Position numbers and translations under genes: made by a program. A stretch of 64,000 bases of DNA, taken from the NCBI GenBank assembly GCA_023957315.1, contig JAMLHE010000007.1, positions 62,001-126,000 on the forward strand, in the 5' to 3' direction. Every line of letters begins with the position of its first letter. The stretch's first letter is position 1. Source of the stretch: Candidatus Kapaibacterium sp. (lineage in GTDB: Bacteria > Bacteroidota > Ignavibacteria > Kapaibacteriales > UBA2268). Under the pieces are notes generated by a model, which saw nothing but the letters and a program-made list of their open reading frames with translations, did no database searches and was not told the DNA's origin. Below, piece after piece: positions 48,107 to 58,251 of this stretch.

Positions 48107-48638
48107 TTATTCTTTCAGGATTTCTGGATGCGAAATCTTTCCAATTTTTAACGGGCGAAGCATTCTGTTTCCATCTATATGCATGGCATAAGGCTACAGC
48201 TAAAGCATCTGTTGCATCAAAAAATTCATGTGTTTCCGAAATTTTCAATAAGCTCTTCACCATATACTCCACTTGCTGCTTTGATGCGTTCCCATTGCCT
48301 GTTACCGCTTTTTTAACTTCACGCGGCGAATATTCGGCAACCGGAATTTCTCGCAAAGTAGAAGCCAACATCGCAGCTGCACGAGCGTGAGAAAGCTTCA
48401 TTAGCGATTGCACATTTTTGGAGAAAAAGACGGACTCAAGTGCAGATTCATCAGGTAGATGCCTTTCAATCACACTTGTGAGTCTCCCGAAAATTTCTTT
48501 CAATCGGAGCGGGAAATCCTCTTCTTTTTTCTTCGCTTTGATAACGCCATATTCGATTAAGATTATTTTCCCGGCTTCGACTTCAATTATGCCGTAACCG
48601 CAAATCACTGAACCTGGGTCAATGCCGAGAATTCTCAT
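48096..48638 (-). CDS. ruvC: Holliday junction endonuclease RuvC
   Basis: A 180-residue resolvase that cuts four-way junctions made during recombination. The N-terminal GIDPGSVICGYGIIE holds the first catalytic Asp (D7), and the ALESVFFSKN and later DATDALAVALCHAYRW segments hold further acidic residues of the active site. YSPREVKKAVTGNGNASKQQ is the conserved central segment. Length is normal. It is followed by the YebC-family gene upstream on the same strand, with about 40 nt between them. Confidence 0.95.
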   Translation of the reverse strand: MRILGIDPGSVICGYGIIEVEAGKIILIEYGVIKAKKKEEDFPLRLKEIFGRLTSVIERHLPDESALESVFFSKNVQSLMKLSHARAAAMLASTLREIPVAEYSPREVKKAVTGNGNASKQQVEYMVKSLLKISETHEFFDATDALAVALCHAYRWKQNASPVKNWKDFASRNPERIIKN

Positions 48639-48678
48639 ATTGCTCTTTATGATTCGATACTTATCGCACCGATTTTAA

Positions 48679-49428
48679 TTAATCAATTTGCTCTGCAATC
48701 GAATCATCCATTTCCATATTATGATATATGTTTTGGACATCATCGTAGTCTTCGAAAGTATCCAAAAATTTTAAAACTTTCTTGGCATCTTCGACAGTTG
48801 TAATCTTTGTGTAATTTTGTGGCATATACTCCAATTTGCTTTCGCCTAACTCGAATCCTTTTTCATCAAAATATTTGAACACATTACCAAAATCAGTCAT
48901 TTGGCAGATGATGCGTGATTCTTCAGCATCATATTCGATATCCTCAGCGCCGGATTCAAAGACAGATTCAAATAATTCATCTTCGCTTTTGCCCTGAGTT
49001 TTGATAGTTACGACACCTTTGCGGTCAAAACTCCATGCAACGGAATTAGTTTCGCCCATGTTGCCGCCCAATTTCCCGAACAATGAACGTACATCAGCAA
49101 CAGTCCTTTTTTTATTGTCGGTAACAGTTTCAAGTATAACCGCAACACCGCAAGGAGCATAACCTTCGTATGTTAACTCTTCGTAATTTACACCCTCGAT
49201 TTCACCTGTACCTTTTTTGATTGCACGAGAAATATTGTCGTTTGGCATATTAACGGCTTTTGCATTTTGTACTGCGAGTCTCAATCGGGGATTAGCCCCG
49301 ACATCACCGCCGCCTTCACGTGCCGAAACTGTGATTTCCTTTGCTAATCTTGTGAAAACCTTACCTCGCAGAGCGTCTTGTCTGCCTTTTCTATGCTTAA
49401 TATTTGCCCACTTACTATGACCAGCCAT
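48679..49428 (-). CDS. YebC/PmpR-family DNA-binding protein
   Basis: A 249-residue protein. I start it at 49428 (MAGHSKWANIKHRKGRQD), the near-invariant N-terminus of the family; the frame is open upstream to 49527 but without that motif. The GRELTVSAR-like segment, NARLRLAVQNAKAVNMPNDNI-type core and VTDNKKRTVADVRS confirm YebC. Members act as transcription or translation regulators, and some rescue ribosomes at polyproline. It precedes ruvC, a common pairing in bacteria. Confidence 0.93.
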   Translation of the reverse strand: MAGHSKWANIKHRKGRQDALRGKVFTRLAKEITVSAREGGGDVGANPRLRLAVQNAKAVNMPNDNISRAIKKGTGEIEGVNYEELTYEGYAPCGVAVILETVTDNKKRTVADVRSLFGKLGGNMGETNSVAWSFDRKGVVTIKTQGKSEDELFESVFESGAEDIEYDAEESRIICQMTDFGNVFKYFDEKGFELGESKLEYMPQNYTKITTVEDAKKVLKFLDTFEDYDDVQNIYHNMEMDDSIAEQID

Positions 49429-49490
49429 AAATTTTCTTATAAATATTACAAAAATATTTTGTAAATATACAACAAAAATTCCAAAAGTTA

Positions 49491-49524
49491 ACCACTTCGG
49501 GTATGCTAAATCACCCGAAGTGGT
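49491..49524 (-). terminator. Terminator after the lysine 6-transaminase gene
   Basis: A 12-bp perfect stem (ACCACTTCGGGT / ACCCGAAGTGGT) with a 10-nt loop lies 21 nt past the stop of the minus-strand transaminase. The T run on its far side is weak. Confidence 0.6.
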
Positions 49525-49545
49525 CAAATTTATTCAATATTCAAA

Positions 49546-50898
49546 TCAAATTACTTCTTTGATTGATTTGATGATTATTTCAATGCCTTTGTCTATCTCA
49601 GCTCTCGATATATTCAGAGCCGGTCTGAAACGAATAGCATTAGAGCCCGATGGCAAAATAATCAAATTATTCTTAAAAGCTGCCTTGACAAAAGCATCTC
49701 GTTTGGCAACATCTGTAAAATCAATTGCTCTGAACAAGCCTCTGCCACGGTCATTATAAAGTAATTCATTGAATTCGGATTTCAACTCATGAAGTCGTTC
49801 GCCTAAATACAAGCCAACTTCTTTGGCATTCTCGACCAATTTTTCTTCTTCGATGATTTCGAGATATTTTGTAACTCTTACCATATCAACTAAATTTCCA
49901 CCCCAAGTAGAATTTATCCTGCTTGATACTTTGAAAACATTTTCCGGTTCATCGTCAATTTTGTCGCCAACCAAGATACCGCATACTTGCATTTTCTTTC
50001 CAAACGCCATAATATCAGGTTCGACTCCCATTTGTTCATGAGCCCACATAGTGCCTGTCAATCCGACACCTGTTTGTACTTCGTCAAAAATCAATAGTGA
50101 ATCGTTTTCGTGAGCAATATCTTTTAATTGTTGCAGAAATTCGTTTCTGAAGTGATTGTCCCCGCCTTCGCCTTGAATCGGCTCGATAAGAATTCCTGCA
50201 ATATCGTCCGGATTGTCTTTGTATGCGTTTTTGATTGCTTCGATTGCAATTTTTTCCGCGTCAACTACTTTATCAAGATTCTCTTCAGTCAATGGAAAAG
50301 TAATTTTTGGATTCAAAACACGAGGCCATTGAAACTTCGGGAATAACTTCACTTTTTTGGGGTCTGTATTCGTAAGCGACATTGTATAGCCGGTTCGCCC
50401 ATGGAATGCTTCATTAAAATGCAATATTTGAGTACCGCGTTCAGCGGTGTAGCCTTTACGGAAGTTACGTCTAATTTTGTAATCGAATGCAGCCTTTAGT
50501 GCATTTTCGACAGCCAAGCCGCCACCCTCGATAAAAAAACCATACTTGAAATGCTTTGGAACAGCAATTTCAAAAAATGTCTTCACAAATGTTGCCAATT
50601 CGGACGTGTAGATGTCTGAGTTTGACGGCTTGTTCAATGCCACTTTCCCGATGTATTCAACGAATCTCGGGTCAACCATTTTGGGATGATTCATACCAAT
50701 AGGCATAGATGCATAGCAAGTGAACATATCAAGAAACGAATTGCCATGAATTGACTCTCTCAAGTCAGACCCTTGGCTCGAATACAAGTCTAAAATAAAA
50801 TCAAATCCATCAGCAAGCATGTGTTTTTTTAGTTCTTTATTAACGTCAATTGCTTCGACATGATATTTAGATTTATAGCTTAATGATTCAACTAACAT
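49546..50898 (-). CDS. lat: L-lysine 6-transaminase
   Basis: A 450-residue PLP enzyme of the class III aminotransferase group that transfers the 6-amino group of lysine to 2-oxoglutarate. The start at 50898 has a perfect GGAGGT 5 nt upstream, better than the frame's upstream extension. Signatures: IEGGGLAVENALKAAFDYKI, FHGRTGYTMSLTNTDP, IFDEVQTGVGLTG, and the PLP Lys in AFGKKMQVCG. The catalytic domains are complete. No partner aldehyde dehydrogenase or alpha-aminoadipate pathway gene is visible nearby, so it may act in lysine degradation alone. Confidence 0.9.
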   Translation of the reverse strand: MLVESLSYKSKYHVEAIDVNKELKKHMLADGFDFILDLYSSQGSDLRESIHGNSFLDMFTCYASMPIGMNHPKMVDPRFVEYIGKVALNKPSNSDIYTSELATFVKTFFEIAVPKHFKYGFFIEGGGLAVENALKAAFDYKIRRNFRKGYTAERGTQILHFNEAFHGRTGYTMSLTNTDPKKVKLFPKFQWPRVLNPKITFPLTEENLDKVVDAEKIAIEAIKNAYKDNPDDIAGILIEPIQGEGGDNHFRNEFLQQLKDIAHENDSLLIFDEVQTGVGLTGTMWAHEQMGVEPDIMAFGKKMQVCGILVGDKIDDEPENVFKVSSRINSTWGGNLVDMVRVTKYLEIIEEEKLVENAKEVGLYLGERLHELKSEFNELLYNDRGRGLFRAIDFTDVAKRDAFVKAAFKNNLIILPSGSNAIRFRPALNISRAEIDKGIEIIIKSIKEVI

Positions 50899-51369
50899 GA
50901 TTACCTCCATGTTTGTGTTCAAAAAAAATAGATTAAAAAACTTTAATATGTATTAAGGAAATGGGGTTGTTTAGAAACAATAAGGAATTCGTCCGGAGAC
51001 GATAATTTTGTGGAGCATAGAAGACATGACACCCAGACACGATAAAAAGGAATTACCGCGGATTGTACCGATGTAAAGATTTTTTATTCCTGCTTTGACC
51101 GTTCTGCTTCTCATATTACAAAATTACAAAAAAAAGTGATTGATTAATAATAAAAAAGCATATTATATAACAAAACTCTATTATATTAGTCTTTTATGAA
51201 TAGCACAAATTCAAAAAAGTTTGAAAAATGAATAAAAATTTAAAAAAAGTGAAGAATTGTGAAAAAAAATTTAGAATTTGTTTAATTTTTTCGTAATTTT
51301 AATAAGTTTAATGAATACAATTAAGAATATAAATATTGAATTTTTGAAGTAATCAGGAGTGATACACTA
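50899..51369. other. Long AT-rich intergenic region with a GC-richer patch
   Basis: A 471-nt gap between two divergent genes. Its flanks are extremely AT-rich; a GC-richer core lies at about 50985-51115. A 47-codon frame crosses it on the minus strand (51114 to 50971), but no ribosome site, homology or codon pattern supports coding. No RNA gene is recognised. Confidence 0.4.
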
Positions 51370-52734
51370 ATGACAATCAAGAACTTTTCGACCAAATCAA
51401 AGAAACATAATGTTGGAACACAACATATAGTTTTACTTTTGGCTATGTCAGCCGTCTTTTTCTATTTCAGTTTCTTTAATTTGGTGCCTCAAACTATAGC
51501 AGGTTTTGTTGTGCCGCTATTCGAACCTTCTATGGACCAGCAACAAAAAATCGGTTTTGTGAAGTTTGATGGACTTGTTTGGGGTACAACATCCAAAGAA
51601 AGAGAACTGCAAGCAATGGGTAAACCGGTAAATAGAGATTTAATCAATCGTGAATACATCTTTGATTTTACCTGGGATGCGAGAACCGAACAAGAACATG
51701 GTTATTCTAAGAAAGGCTCAGAATTTTACGCAAAGGCACCAGTACTTGGTGACAATGCCATCATACTTGAACCTTGGGTAGGATTTATCATCTTGGCATT
51801 GGTATTTGCCTTCGTGTTAGCCCTTTTAATTACTGTGTTTTTGCCGTCAAATATCGGATTTATGGCGGTGTTGCTCGACAGGCAAATTGACAATACAAAG
51901 GTCAAGTTACGTCTGCAAACAGGTTTCGCCGATGAAATCATTGATTTGCTTATCATGCCTGATGATAAACTTGCCGAAAAGGATATTTCCGAAGTCCGCT
52001 CTGCATTCAGGTTAGTTTGGGACAGAACTATGACTGAAGATATCGCTTCACCGTTCCAATCTGCACGATTCGACGATGTATTCGATAATGACACCGATAT
52101 TGTGTTCTTCCGTAACGAAGCAATTTACACTCGTATCAAAGAATTCTTCTCAGATTTCGTTGTAATCGAAATTATTGACTTGAAAAATGGTTTATTGTGG
52201 AGACGTAACAGACTGCACCTCACTAAAGGTTTCAGACTATATATGTCTCATCACTTTACCGAAAAATATTCAAACCTTGTTACAGGTCTTGCTTACGGTG
52301 GTGCTGCGTTCCTTATCGTTGCTGTTGGTATTCGTGGTCTTAAATTTATCCCTGCAACTCGTCCTTCATTCATCCTCTTGGCGATTTCGCTTGAGTTCGT
52401 GATGCTTTCACTTCTTGCTGTTACATTGATGTACACAGAAGAAGAAGAACGTATGGATAAGATGTTGAAGAAAATGGAAGATGCAAACCGTAGCCAGCTC
52501 GAAGCTCTCAGAGGACAACAAGCAGACATTCACCAACTTTCGAATGCACTCGTTGGTCAAACTGCCGAAATTATCCGTACAAGAGTTGAAACTGCTATCG
52601 AAGATTACATGACTTCAGGCGACCAAATCCAAAAAGTTGTTGCCGAAGAAATTGCTAAGAAAATTATGTTCTCGCTTCGCGAAGAAAAACCTAAATCAGG
52701 TTATAAATCTTACGGCGGCGATTCAAGAAGTTAA
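51370..52734 (+). CDS. Unrecognised membrane protein with coiled-coil C-terminus
   Basis: A 454-residue integral membrane protein. Hydrophobic segments lie at about 20-42, 137-159, 307-326 and 331-353. Between the first and second is a soluble extracytoplasmic region; between the second and third a soluble mixed alpha/beta domain (residues 160-300) with FADEIIDLLIMPDD and FFRNEAIYTRIKEFFSDFVVIEI. After the last segment comes an acidic/Arg coiled-coil (about 355-400, KMLKKMEDANRSQLEALRGQQ) and a Gly/Ser/Lys-rich tail. I do not recognise the family. It has its own strong terminator and an AT-rich leader, so it is an independent unit. It could be a structural or scaffold protein; that is a guess. 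Confidence 0.7.
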   Translation: MTIKNFSTKSKKHNVGTQHIVLLLAMSAVFFYFSFFNLVPQTIAGFVVPLFEPSMDQQQKIGFVKFDGLVWGTTSKERELQAMGKPVNRDLINREYIFDFTWDARTEQEHGYSKKGSEFYAKAPVLGDNAIILEPWVGFIILALVFAFVLALLITVFLPSNIGFMAVLLDRQIDNTKVKLRLQTGFADEIIDLLIMPDDKLAEKDISEVRSAFRLVWDRTMTEDIASPFQSARFDDVFDNDTDIVFFRNEAIYTRIKEFFSDFVVIEIIDLKNGLLWRRNRLHLTKGFRLYMSHHFTEKYSNLVTGLAYGGAAFLIVAVGIRGLKFIPATRPSFILLAISLEFVMLSLLAVTLMYTEEEERMDKMLKKMEDANRSQLEALRGQQADIHQLSNALVGQTAEIIRTRVETAIEDYMTSGDQIQKVVAEEIAKKIMFSLREEKPKSGYKSYGGDSRS

Positions 52735-52754
52735 AAATATTTAGTTTTTTCGCT

Positions 52755-52791
52755 AAAAACCATAAAATTTGAAAATTTTATGGTTTTTTTT
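52755..52791 (+). terminator. Terminator of the membrane protein gene
   Basis: A nearly perfect 16-bp stem (AACCATAAAATTT / AAATTTTATGGTT core) with a very small loop, followed by a T run, 20 nt after the stop. Confidence 0.8.
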
Positions 52792-52834
52792 TGCTTTGTT
52801 GTAAACAAATCGCCTTCTAATGTGTTATATATAT

Positions 52835-55800
52835 ATGAACATGAACAAATTTTGCAGCAGAATGAAAATATTTGTATTTATCACGTTTGGGTTTTTGATT
52901 TTATTCAATTCCCAAGCTAAAGCACATGAATTCGGATTGAATAATGGCGAACTTGATTGGTTCGACCGAAGCAAGACCTATATCAAGATTGAAACCACAG
53001 AAGATGGAGTTACGGCAATTTCTTTTGCAGAATTGATAAATTTGATGCCGGAGCTCTCGGGAGCAAGCATTAATCATATCCATATGACTCATCAAGGCAA
53101 ACCCTACTCTCGGTATATCATTGACGATAATGGTATCATTGATAACAATTCCAAATTGATTTTCTACGGAAGACGCCCATTTGGCGATACAACTCATTGG
53201 GATTTTTATGCCTCACACGAGCCGTTCTTTTTATATATTGACGACACAAAAGAGCCGCAGTCCTATAATTTGACTGATGATGCCGCGCAAGTGACAGTAA
53301 CTGAAAAGGCAGATTTCCGATTACATATCCAAAAGGAAACGATTTATTCATTAGGCTCAGATTTCGATAGATATTGGGCAGGTAACGAAGCATCTACAAG
53401 TGTCACTGCGGACTCTCGAACTATTATGGGAGAGGGTTGGTATTGGGCATTGCTGACTCCATCACCACAACGACCCCTTGCTTCTTTTAAAACCCAGATT
53501 GGCATATATGCTACGGGCGATGCTTCTGATGACATTCGTCTTTTTGCTCATTATCGTACAATTCAAGATACAATTAAAAATAATGTCCCAACTTTGTCAT
53601 ATTATGATTTGAGGTTGAATGTAAATGCCGAATTTAAAGATAGAGATTCACTTACAGGCTACAAAAGTGGTACATTGGTGGGGCAAATGAAAGGCAATCA
53701 GCTATCGTTTGGATTGAACGAAATTGCCTTCGAATATCACCAAGTGTATAATACAACAAATTCTCCTGTTGGATTGCAATACTTTATTCTCGAAGGTACA
53801 TTAAAAACTTTAGCAGCGAAAGGGAAATCCGAATTTTTTGTAAAAAACCCTTCAACAGTTAGAGTTTCAGGTTATCATAGTAATGAAATTATTGCTCTTG
53901 ATACCGCCGAGAAAACTATACGATTCGGCAAGAATCAAAAGCAAGGTTTTGTTTATGGCGGTGGTGCACAAATTAGCAAATTCACATCCTTAGTTTTGAA
54001 TGATTCAAAATTTTATAATACTAAAAATGGTATTCATGTTTTATATCGCAAACCCGGCGATACAGAAGCAGTTTACTTGTTCGACCCTGCGTTTAGCTCT
54101 ACACTTAACGGTGTACTCAGCCAATTACCAAACGGCACCGAACTTGTAGCAGTCGTAAACAGTCCAAATGAGTTGCAGGGAAATAGAGATGAATTTGCTA
54201 AACTCGGAGCTAAAAACGTCAAGAATATCAATGCAGGTGATATTTGGACGTTCGCCGTAGTCAAAGGCGAAGCAAATTCAGTCCAAGAGTTAAAACAAAC
54301 TCAGAATGTTAATTTTTCCGGTTTTATCGAATCCAATAACGGTATCAGATACCAAGCCGATTTGAATGTCAATACTAACAGAAGCGTTAATATGCTTACT
54401 CACGATTTGAATTCAGTTCAAAACACTCAAATTAGGAAAATTACTTTCAAAAATCTTGCCAGTAGCGAAAGAAGCGCAAATGCTATCTATTTGACACATA
54501 AACTTTTTACACCGGAAGTAGAACGATTAGCTGAATTTCGCAAGCAAACTCAAGGATTTGAGATTGAAATAGTTGATATATTCGATGTCTATAATGAATT
54601 TAACTTCGGTAAACAATCTCCTTATGCGATTAAGAAATTCTTGAAACACGCTTATGATAATTGGCAATCGCCCCAAATTCGCTATTTAATGATAGCAGGT
54701 GATGCCACTTGGGACCCGCGCATGAATTATGTAGATGCTGTTAGCAAGATGTTTGTCCCGTCTTGGGGTAATCCTTCAAGCGATTGGTGGTATGGTTGCT
54801 TAGATGGTGAAGATGACTATGTACCAGAAATTCTCGTTGGTAGAGTGACTGCAAATTCTTTAACCGAAATGCGAGATTATGTGGACAAAGCCATTGTTTA
54901 CGATACTATTCCACCCAATCGCTGGATGAAAAATGTATTGTTCCTAACCGGTGGTGATTCAGCCAATGAACGTCGCCAATTTTTCGAAAGAATATGGATT
55001 TATTATGAGGACAAAATTCTAAGCGATGGTTTTTGTGGTCACATTAATTACGTTAGAAAATTGGATGATGCGCCCAGTTCCGGGTTCCAAGGTGGCGAAA
55101 TCAGAAATGAAATCAATAAGGGTGCATTTTGGACCATTTTCATCGGTCATGCTTCTGCACAAGTTTTTGATTTGGATGGTTGGGCTGCTTCCAATCTAAA
55201 TAATAAGGATAGATACGGAATACTGACAACCATTTCCTGCAATTCAGGTGCTTTTTCTGAGCCAAGACTCATTTATAGCCGAAACGAACAGTACCTAATG
55301 CAAAAGGAAAAAGGCTTTGTTAGTGTATTAGGTTCAAGTACACTTGGTTTTGTTGACGAGCATAATAATATTTCACATAATATGTTGGGAATTCTATCTG
55401 ATATTAATAAGCGAGAGCGTAATTTAGCCGAAATACTCCAGTTTGGTAAGAGTAAAATGGCGCCACAAGTATTAACCCAATTATGGACTCTCTACCAATT
55501 CACAATGCTTGGTGACCCGCTTATTCGTGTTAGACTTGGTACAGACCCCGATTTGTATCTTTTGAAATCGGACATCAGAATCAATTCCGAAATCAACCCA
55601 AATATTAGTGACAAAGAGGAAACTGTTTCTATTACAGGTTCACTCAACAATTATGGTATCAAAGCATTATCCAACTTTAAACTTTTACTCATCAGAACAT
55701 TCAAAGGTGAAAGCGATACACTCTCTTTCCAATATACCGGATTGTGCTCCAGCGAAGAATTCTCCTTTGATTTGCCTGTGAAATCTATGAGTGGTACTCA

Positions 55801-58183
55801 CACTATAACTTTAATTGCTGACCCCGACGATAGAACAAACGATATTGACCGCTCAAATAATCAAATCTCTTTTTCTGTCGAAGTGTTTGGCAATCAATTG
55901 TTGCCTGTCGAGCCACTTGCAATGTGGGATGTTAATTCCGATACTCCAAAATTCAGGTTTATCGAGCCATTGAATGGCACTTTCGATTATGAATTTCAAG
56001 TGGTAAACCCCGATAATGGTCATATTCTTGATTATTCCACTACCAAAGAGCAATCCGACAATATTATCATCAGCGAAACACATATTGATTATACTCCAAA
56101 CACAAGCCTCACAACAGGCGCCTTGTATTTGTTGAAATCGAAACGTATCGAACAAAGTATAAATGATAATGGTTTCGTTATTTTACCCTTTGTAGCTTCC
56201 GATTTAAGCAGTAATAATCAAGCAAACTGGACTTTACCTTTCAATGATAAGCTTCAATTTGATGACCTCGAAAATTTAGCTGTCAAGAATAATCATATAT
56301 CTATCAATGACAGTCTCATTCCTGTGAAAATTATAAGTGTCAAAGGTGTTGATGACCCTGAAAACAATCGTTTTTTCGAACCCTACTTAATGATGCAAGT
56401 TGGCGACAAAGTCACTGCAGATGGTCCTTACGAACTTGGTATCAGCGTAACAGTAATAAATAGTAAAACATTTCCTGATAATATAGTTCATCGAAGGTTC
56501 GACACTTGGGGATTGCATGTAAATAATTCCACTTGGCGGACTGATTCAACATCTTTTCGATTAGTTGAATTTCTTCGCGATTCTATTAGTGAAAATGATT
56601 TTGTTATGATTGGTTCAAGTCGCTCTGCATTTAGATTGCCCGTTTTTTACAAAGTGCATGAAGAAAATCCCGGCTACGGTTCGATTGATACATTACTTGC
56701 TGAATTTAAGAAGCTGGGTTCATTAATAGGCGATACACTCGACATAAATCTCGATAATATGGGTTACGATATATCATTTGCAATGCTTGGATGGCGGGGC
56801 GCAACGGTTGGCTCTATACCTGAAGGGATTAATATGTTTGGTGACAGCGTAATTGTCGAAGGGTTTATAACTAAATTTCAACACAACGGCAAAATGACCT
56901 CTCCAATTATCGGTCCGGCTCAGAAATGGAATAACATCAACTTTACCGGAAATTTAGAAAATACTACAGCTGATATTAATATCAAAGTATATGGGCTAAC
57001 TAAGGAAAATGCTCCAACTTTGCTTATAAGTTCCGCTATGAAGCAAACTATTGATATATCATCTATCAATGCAAGTGAATACTCCCATATTTATTTTGAA
57101 ACAGAATTTGTAGCTAAGGATATTTCCATACAACAAAACTTAAGTTCTGCTCAAACCAATTTAACTTCGGTTCTTGTTAATTATTTACCTACTGCCGAAC
57201 TTGCTATTATTCAATCTGAAACCAAGCCGGATAAAGAACATTATGTTATTGGTGATGAAGCGAAATTGAATATTGCTGTCAGAAATCTGTCTTTCAGGGC
57301 ATCAGCCGAAAATGTTGATACCGAAATTATTGTCAGGAAAGGTGGCAGCGAGACAATCACTTATGATTACAAGATTGAAAGTATCGGAGCAAACGAAAAA
57401 ATTGTAACAAGCATGCTGATTGATACAAGGGATTTGGATAGTCTGAATACGATTTTCATCAATCTTGACAAAGATACAAAACTTAATGAACTATATAGTT
57501 TTAACAACTCTGCGACAACTTCTCTAAGTGTGGGTCCTGATACCGAAAAGCCACATGTAAGACTGAAGTTTGACGGTTTAGACTTCGTTGACGGGAATTA
57601 CATTTCGCGACAACCGGTTGTGGAAGTGTTTCTTTACGATAATTCAAAATTAAGTTTTAACGACCCCGAATTAGTCTCTGTGAGATTGAACGGATTTTTG
57701 CATCCTTACCAACGCACTATTTGGCACGAATTCGAACCAATTTCCGATGGTACGGATTTGAAAGCAATTTTTAGATTTATGCCCGATACCTTGCAATATG
57801 CCGATGCCTCAATCATAGTCTATTTTTCAGACCTTGAGGGAAATGCGGACACACTCGAGCTTTCGGCAAAAGTTATGCTCAATAACACAAATATCGGAAT
57901 CCCGAATGTTGTGCCCAATCCTGCTACAGAGCTTACTCAAATTGAATTTATGTATGCTGCACCCGAAGGAGGAGCCAATGGTGTGATTACTGTATTCGAT
58001 TTGCATGGCAGAAACGTTCGTACGATTGAAAAATCATTAGCTGTTGGGCTTAATAAAATTCAATTTGATTTGCGTGATAATTACGGAAGCATTTTGCCGA
58101 CAGGTGTGTACTTTTTTGTCGTAAATGCGGAAGGAAATTATTACCACGAGCCCCAAAGAGGGAAGCTTGTCATAGTTAGGTAA
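52835..58183 (+). CDS. Very large PorU-like C25-family peptidase with T9SS sorting domain
   Basis: A protein of about 1782 residues resembling PorU, the T9SS sortase that removes cargo sorting domains. A signal peptide ends near QAKA. The start is uncertain: ATGs at 52835, 52841 and 52862 are in frame. The C25 catalytic pair is in GHASAQVFDL (His about 771) and TTISCNSGAF (Cys about 802), preceded by GDATWDPRMNYVD and VPSWGNPSSDWWYGCLDGED. After the peptidase come CARDB-like and other beta-domains (about 860-1690, with RINSEINPNIS and TRDLDSLNTIF) and a T9SS-type C-terminal domain starting at NVVPNPATELTQIEF. Known PorU proteins are shorter (about 1100-1300 residues), so the extra domains are unusual. 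Its identity as PorU rather than another C25 cargo is likely but not certain. Confidence 0.8.
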   Translation: MNMNKFCSRMKIFVFITFGFLILFNSQAKAHEFGLNNGELDWFDRSKTYIKIETTEDGVTAISFAELINLMPELSGASINHIHMTHQGKPYSRYIIDDNGIIDNNSKLIFYGRRPFGDTTHWDFYASHEPFFLYIDDTKEPQSYNLTDDAAQVTVTEKADFRLHIQKETIYSLGSDFDRYWAGNEASTSVTADSRTIMGEGWYWALLTPSPQRPLASFKTQIGIYATGDASDDIRLFAHYRTIQDTIKNNVPTLSYYDLRLNVNAEFKDRDSLTGYKSGTLVGQMKGNQLSFGLNEIAFEYHQVYNTTNSPVGLQYFILEGTLKTLAAKGKSEFFVKNPSTVRVSGYHSNEIIALDTAEKTIRFGKNQKQGFVYGGGAQISKFTSLVLNDSKFYNTKNGIHVLYRKPGDTEAVYLFDPAFSSTLNGVLSQLPNGTELVAVVNSPNELQGNRDEFAKLGAKNVKNINAGDIWTFAVVKGEANSVQELKQTQNVNFSGFIESNNGIRYQADLNVNTNRSVNMLTHDLNSVQNTQIRKITFKNLASSERSANAIYLTHKLFTPEVERLAEFRKQTQGFEIEIVDIFDVYNEFNFGKQSPYAIKKFLKHAYDNWQSPQIRYLMIAGDATWDPRMNYVDAVSKMFVPSWGNPSSDWWYGCLDGEDDYVPEILVGRVTANSLTEMRDYVDKAIVYDTIPPNRWMKNVLFLTGGDSANERRQFFERIWIYYEDKILSDGFCGHINYVRKLDDAPSSGFQGGEIRNEINKGAFWTIFIGHASAQVFDLDGWAASNLNNKDRYGILTTISCNSGAFSEPRLIYSRNEQYLMQKEKGFVSVLGSSTLGFVDEHNNISHNMLGILSDINKRERNLAEILQFGKSKMAPQVLTQLWTLYQFTMLGDPLIRVRLGTDPDLYLLKSDIRINSEINPNISDKEETVSITGSLNNYGIKALSNFKLLLIRTFKGESDTLSFQYTGLCSSEEFSFDLPVKSMSGTHTITLIADPDDRTNDIDRSNNQISFSVEVFGNQLLPVEPLAMWDVNSDTPKFRFIEPLNGTFDYEFQVVNPDNGHILDYSTTKEQSDNIIISETHIDYTPNTSLTTGALYLLKSKRIEQSINDNGFVILPFVASDLSSNNQANWTLPFNDKLQFDDLENLAVKNNHISINDSLIPVKIISVKGVDDPENNRFFEPYLMMQVGDKVTADGPYELGISVTVINSKTFPDNIVHRRFDTWGLHVNNSTWRTDSTSFRLVEFLRDSISENDFVMIGSSRSAFRLPVFYKVHEENPGYGSIDTLLAEFKKLGSLIGDTLDINLDNMGYDISFAMLGWRGATVGSIPEGINMFGDSVIVEGFITKFQHNGKMTSPIIGPAQKWNNINFTGNLENTTADINIKVYGLTKENAPTLLISSAMKQTIDISSINASEYSHIYFETEFVAKDISIQQNLSSAQTNLTSVLVNYLPTAELAIIQSETKPDKEHYVIGDEAKLNIAVRNLSFRASAENVDTEIIVRKGGSETITYDYKIESIGANEKIVTSMLIDTRDLDSLNTIFINLDKDTKLNELYSFNNSATTSLSVGPDTEKPHVRLKFDGLDFVDGNYISRQPVVEVFLYDNSKLSFNDPELVSVRLNGFLHPYQRTIWHEFEPISDGTDLKAIFRFMPDTLQYADASIIVYFSDLEGNADTLELSAKVMLNNTNIGIPNVVPNPATELTQIEFMYAAPEGGANGVITVFDLHGRNVRTIEKSLAVGLNKIQFDLRDNYGSILPTGVYFFVVNAEGNYYHEPQRGKLVIVR

Positions 58184-58251
58184 TTTTCTTATCGAATTTG
58201 TTCTTATTTTCACTTGTTGAAATTTACAAATTATAAGAATTTATTTTTTCT

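Noticed and set aside
50971..51114. 47-codon minus-strand frame
   Set aside because: No ribosome binding site, no recognised motif and no clear coding pattern; kept only as an observation on the GC-richer patch.
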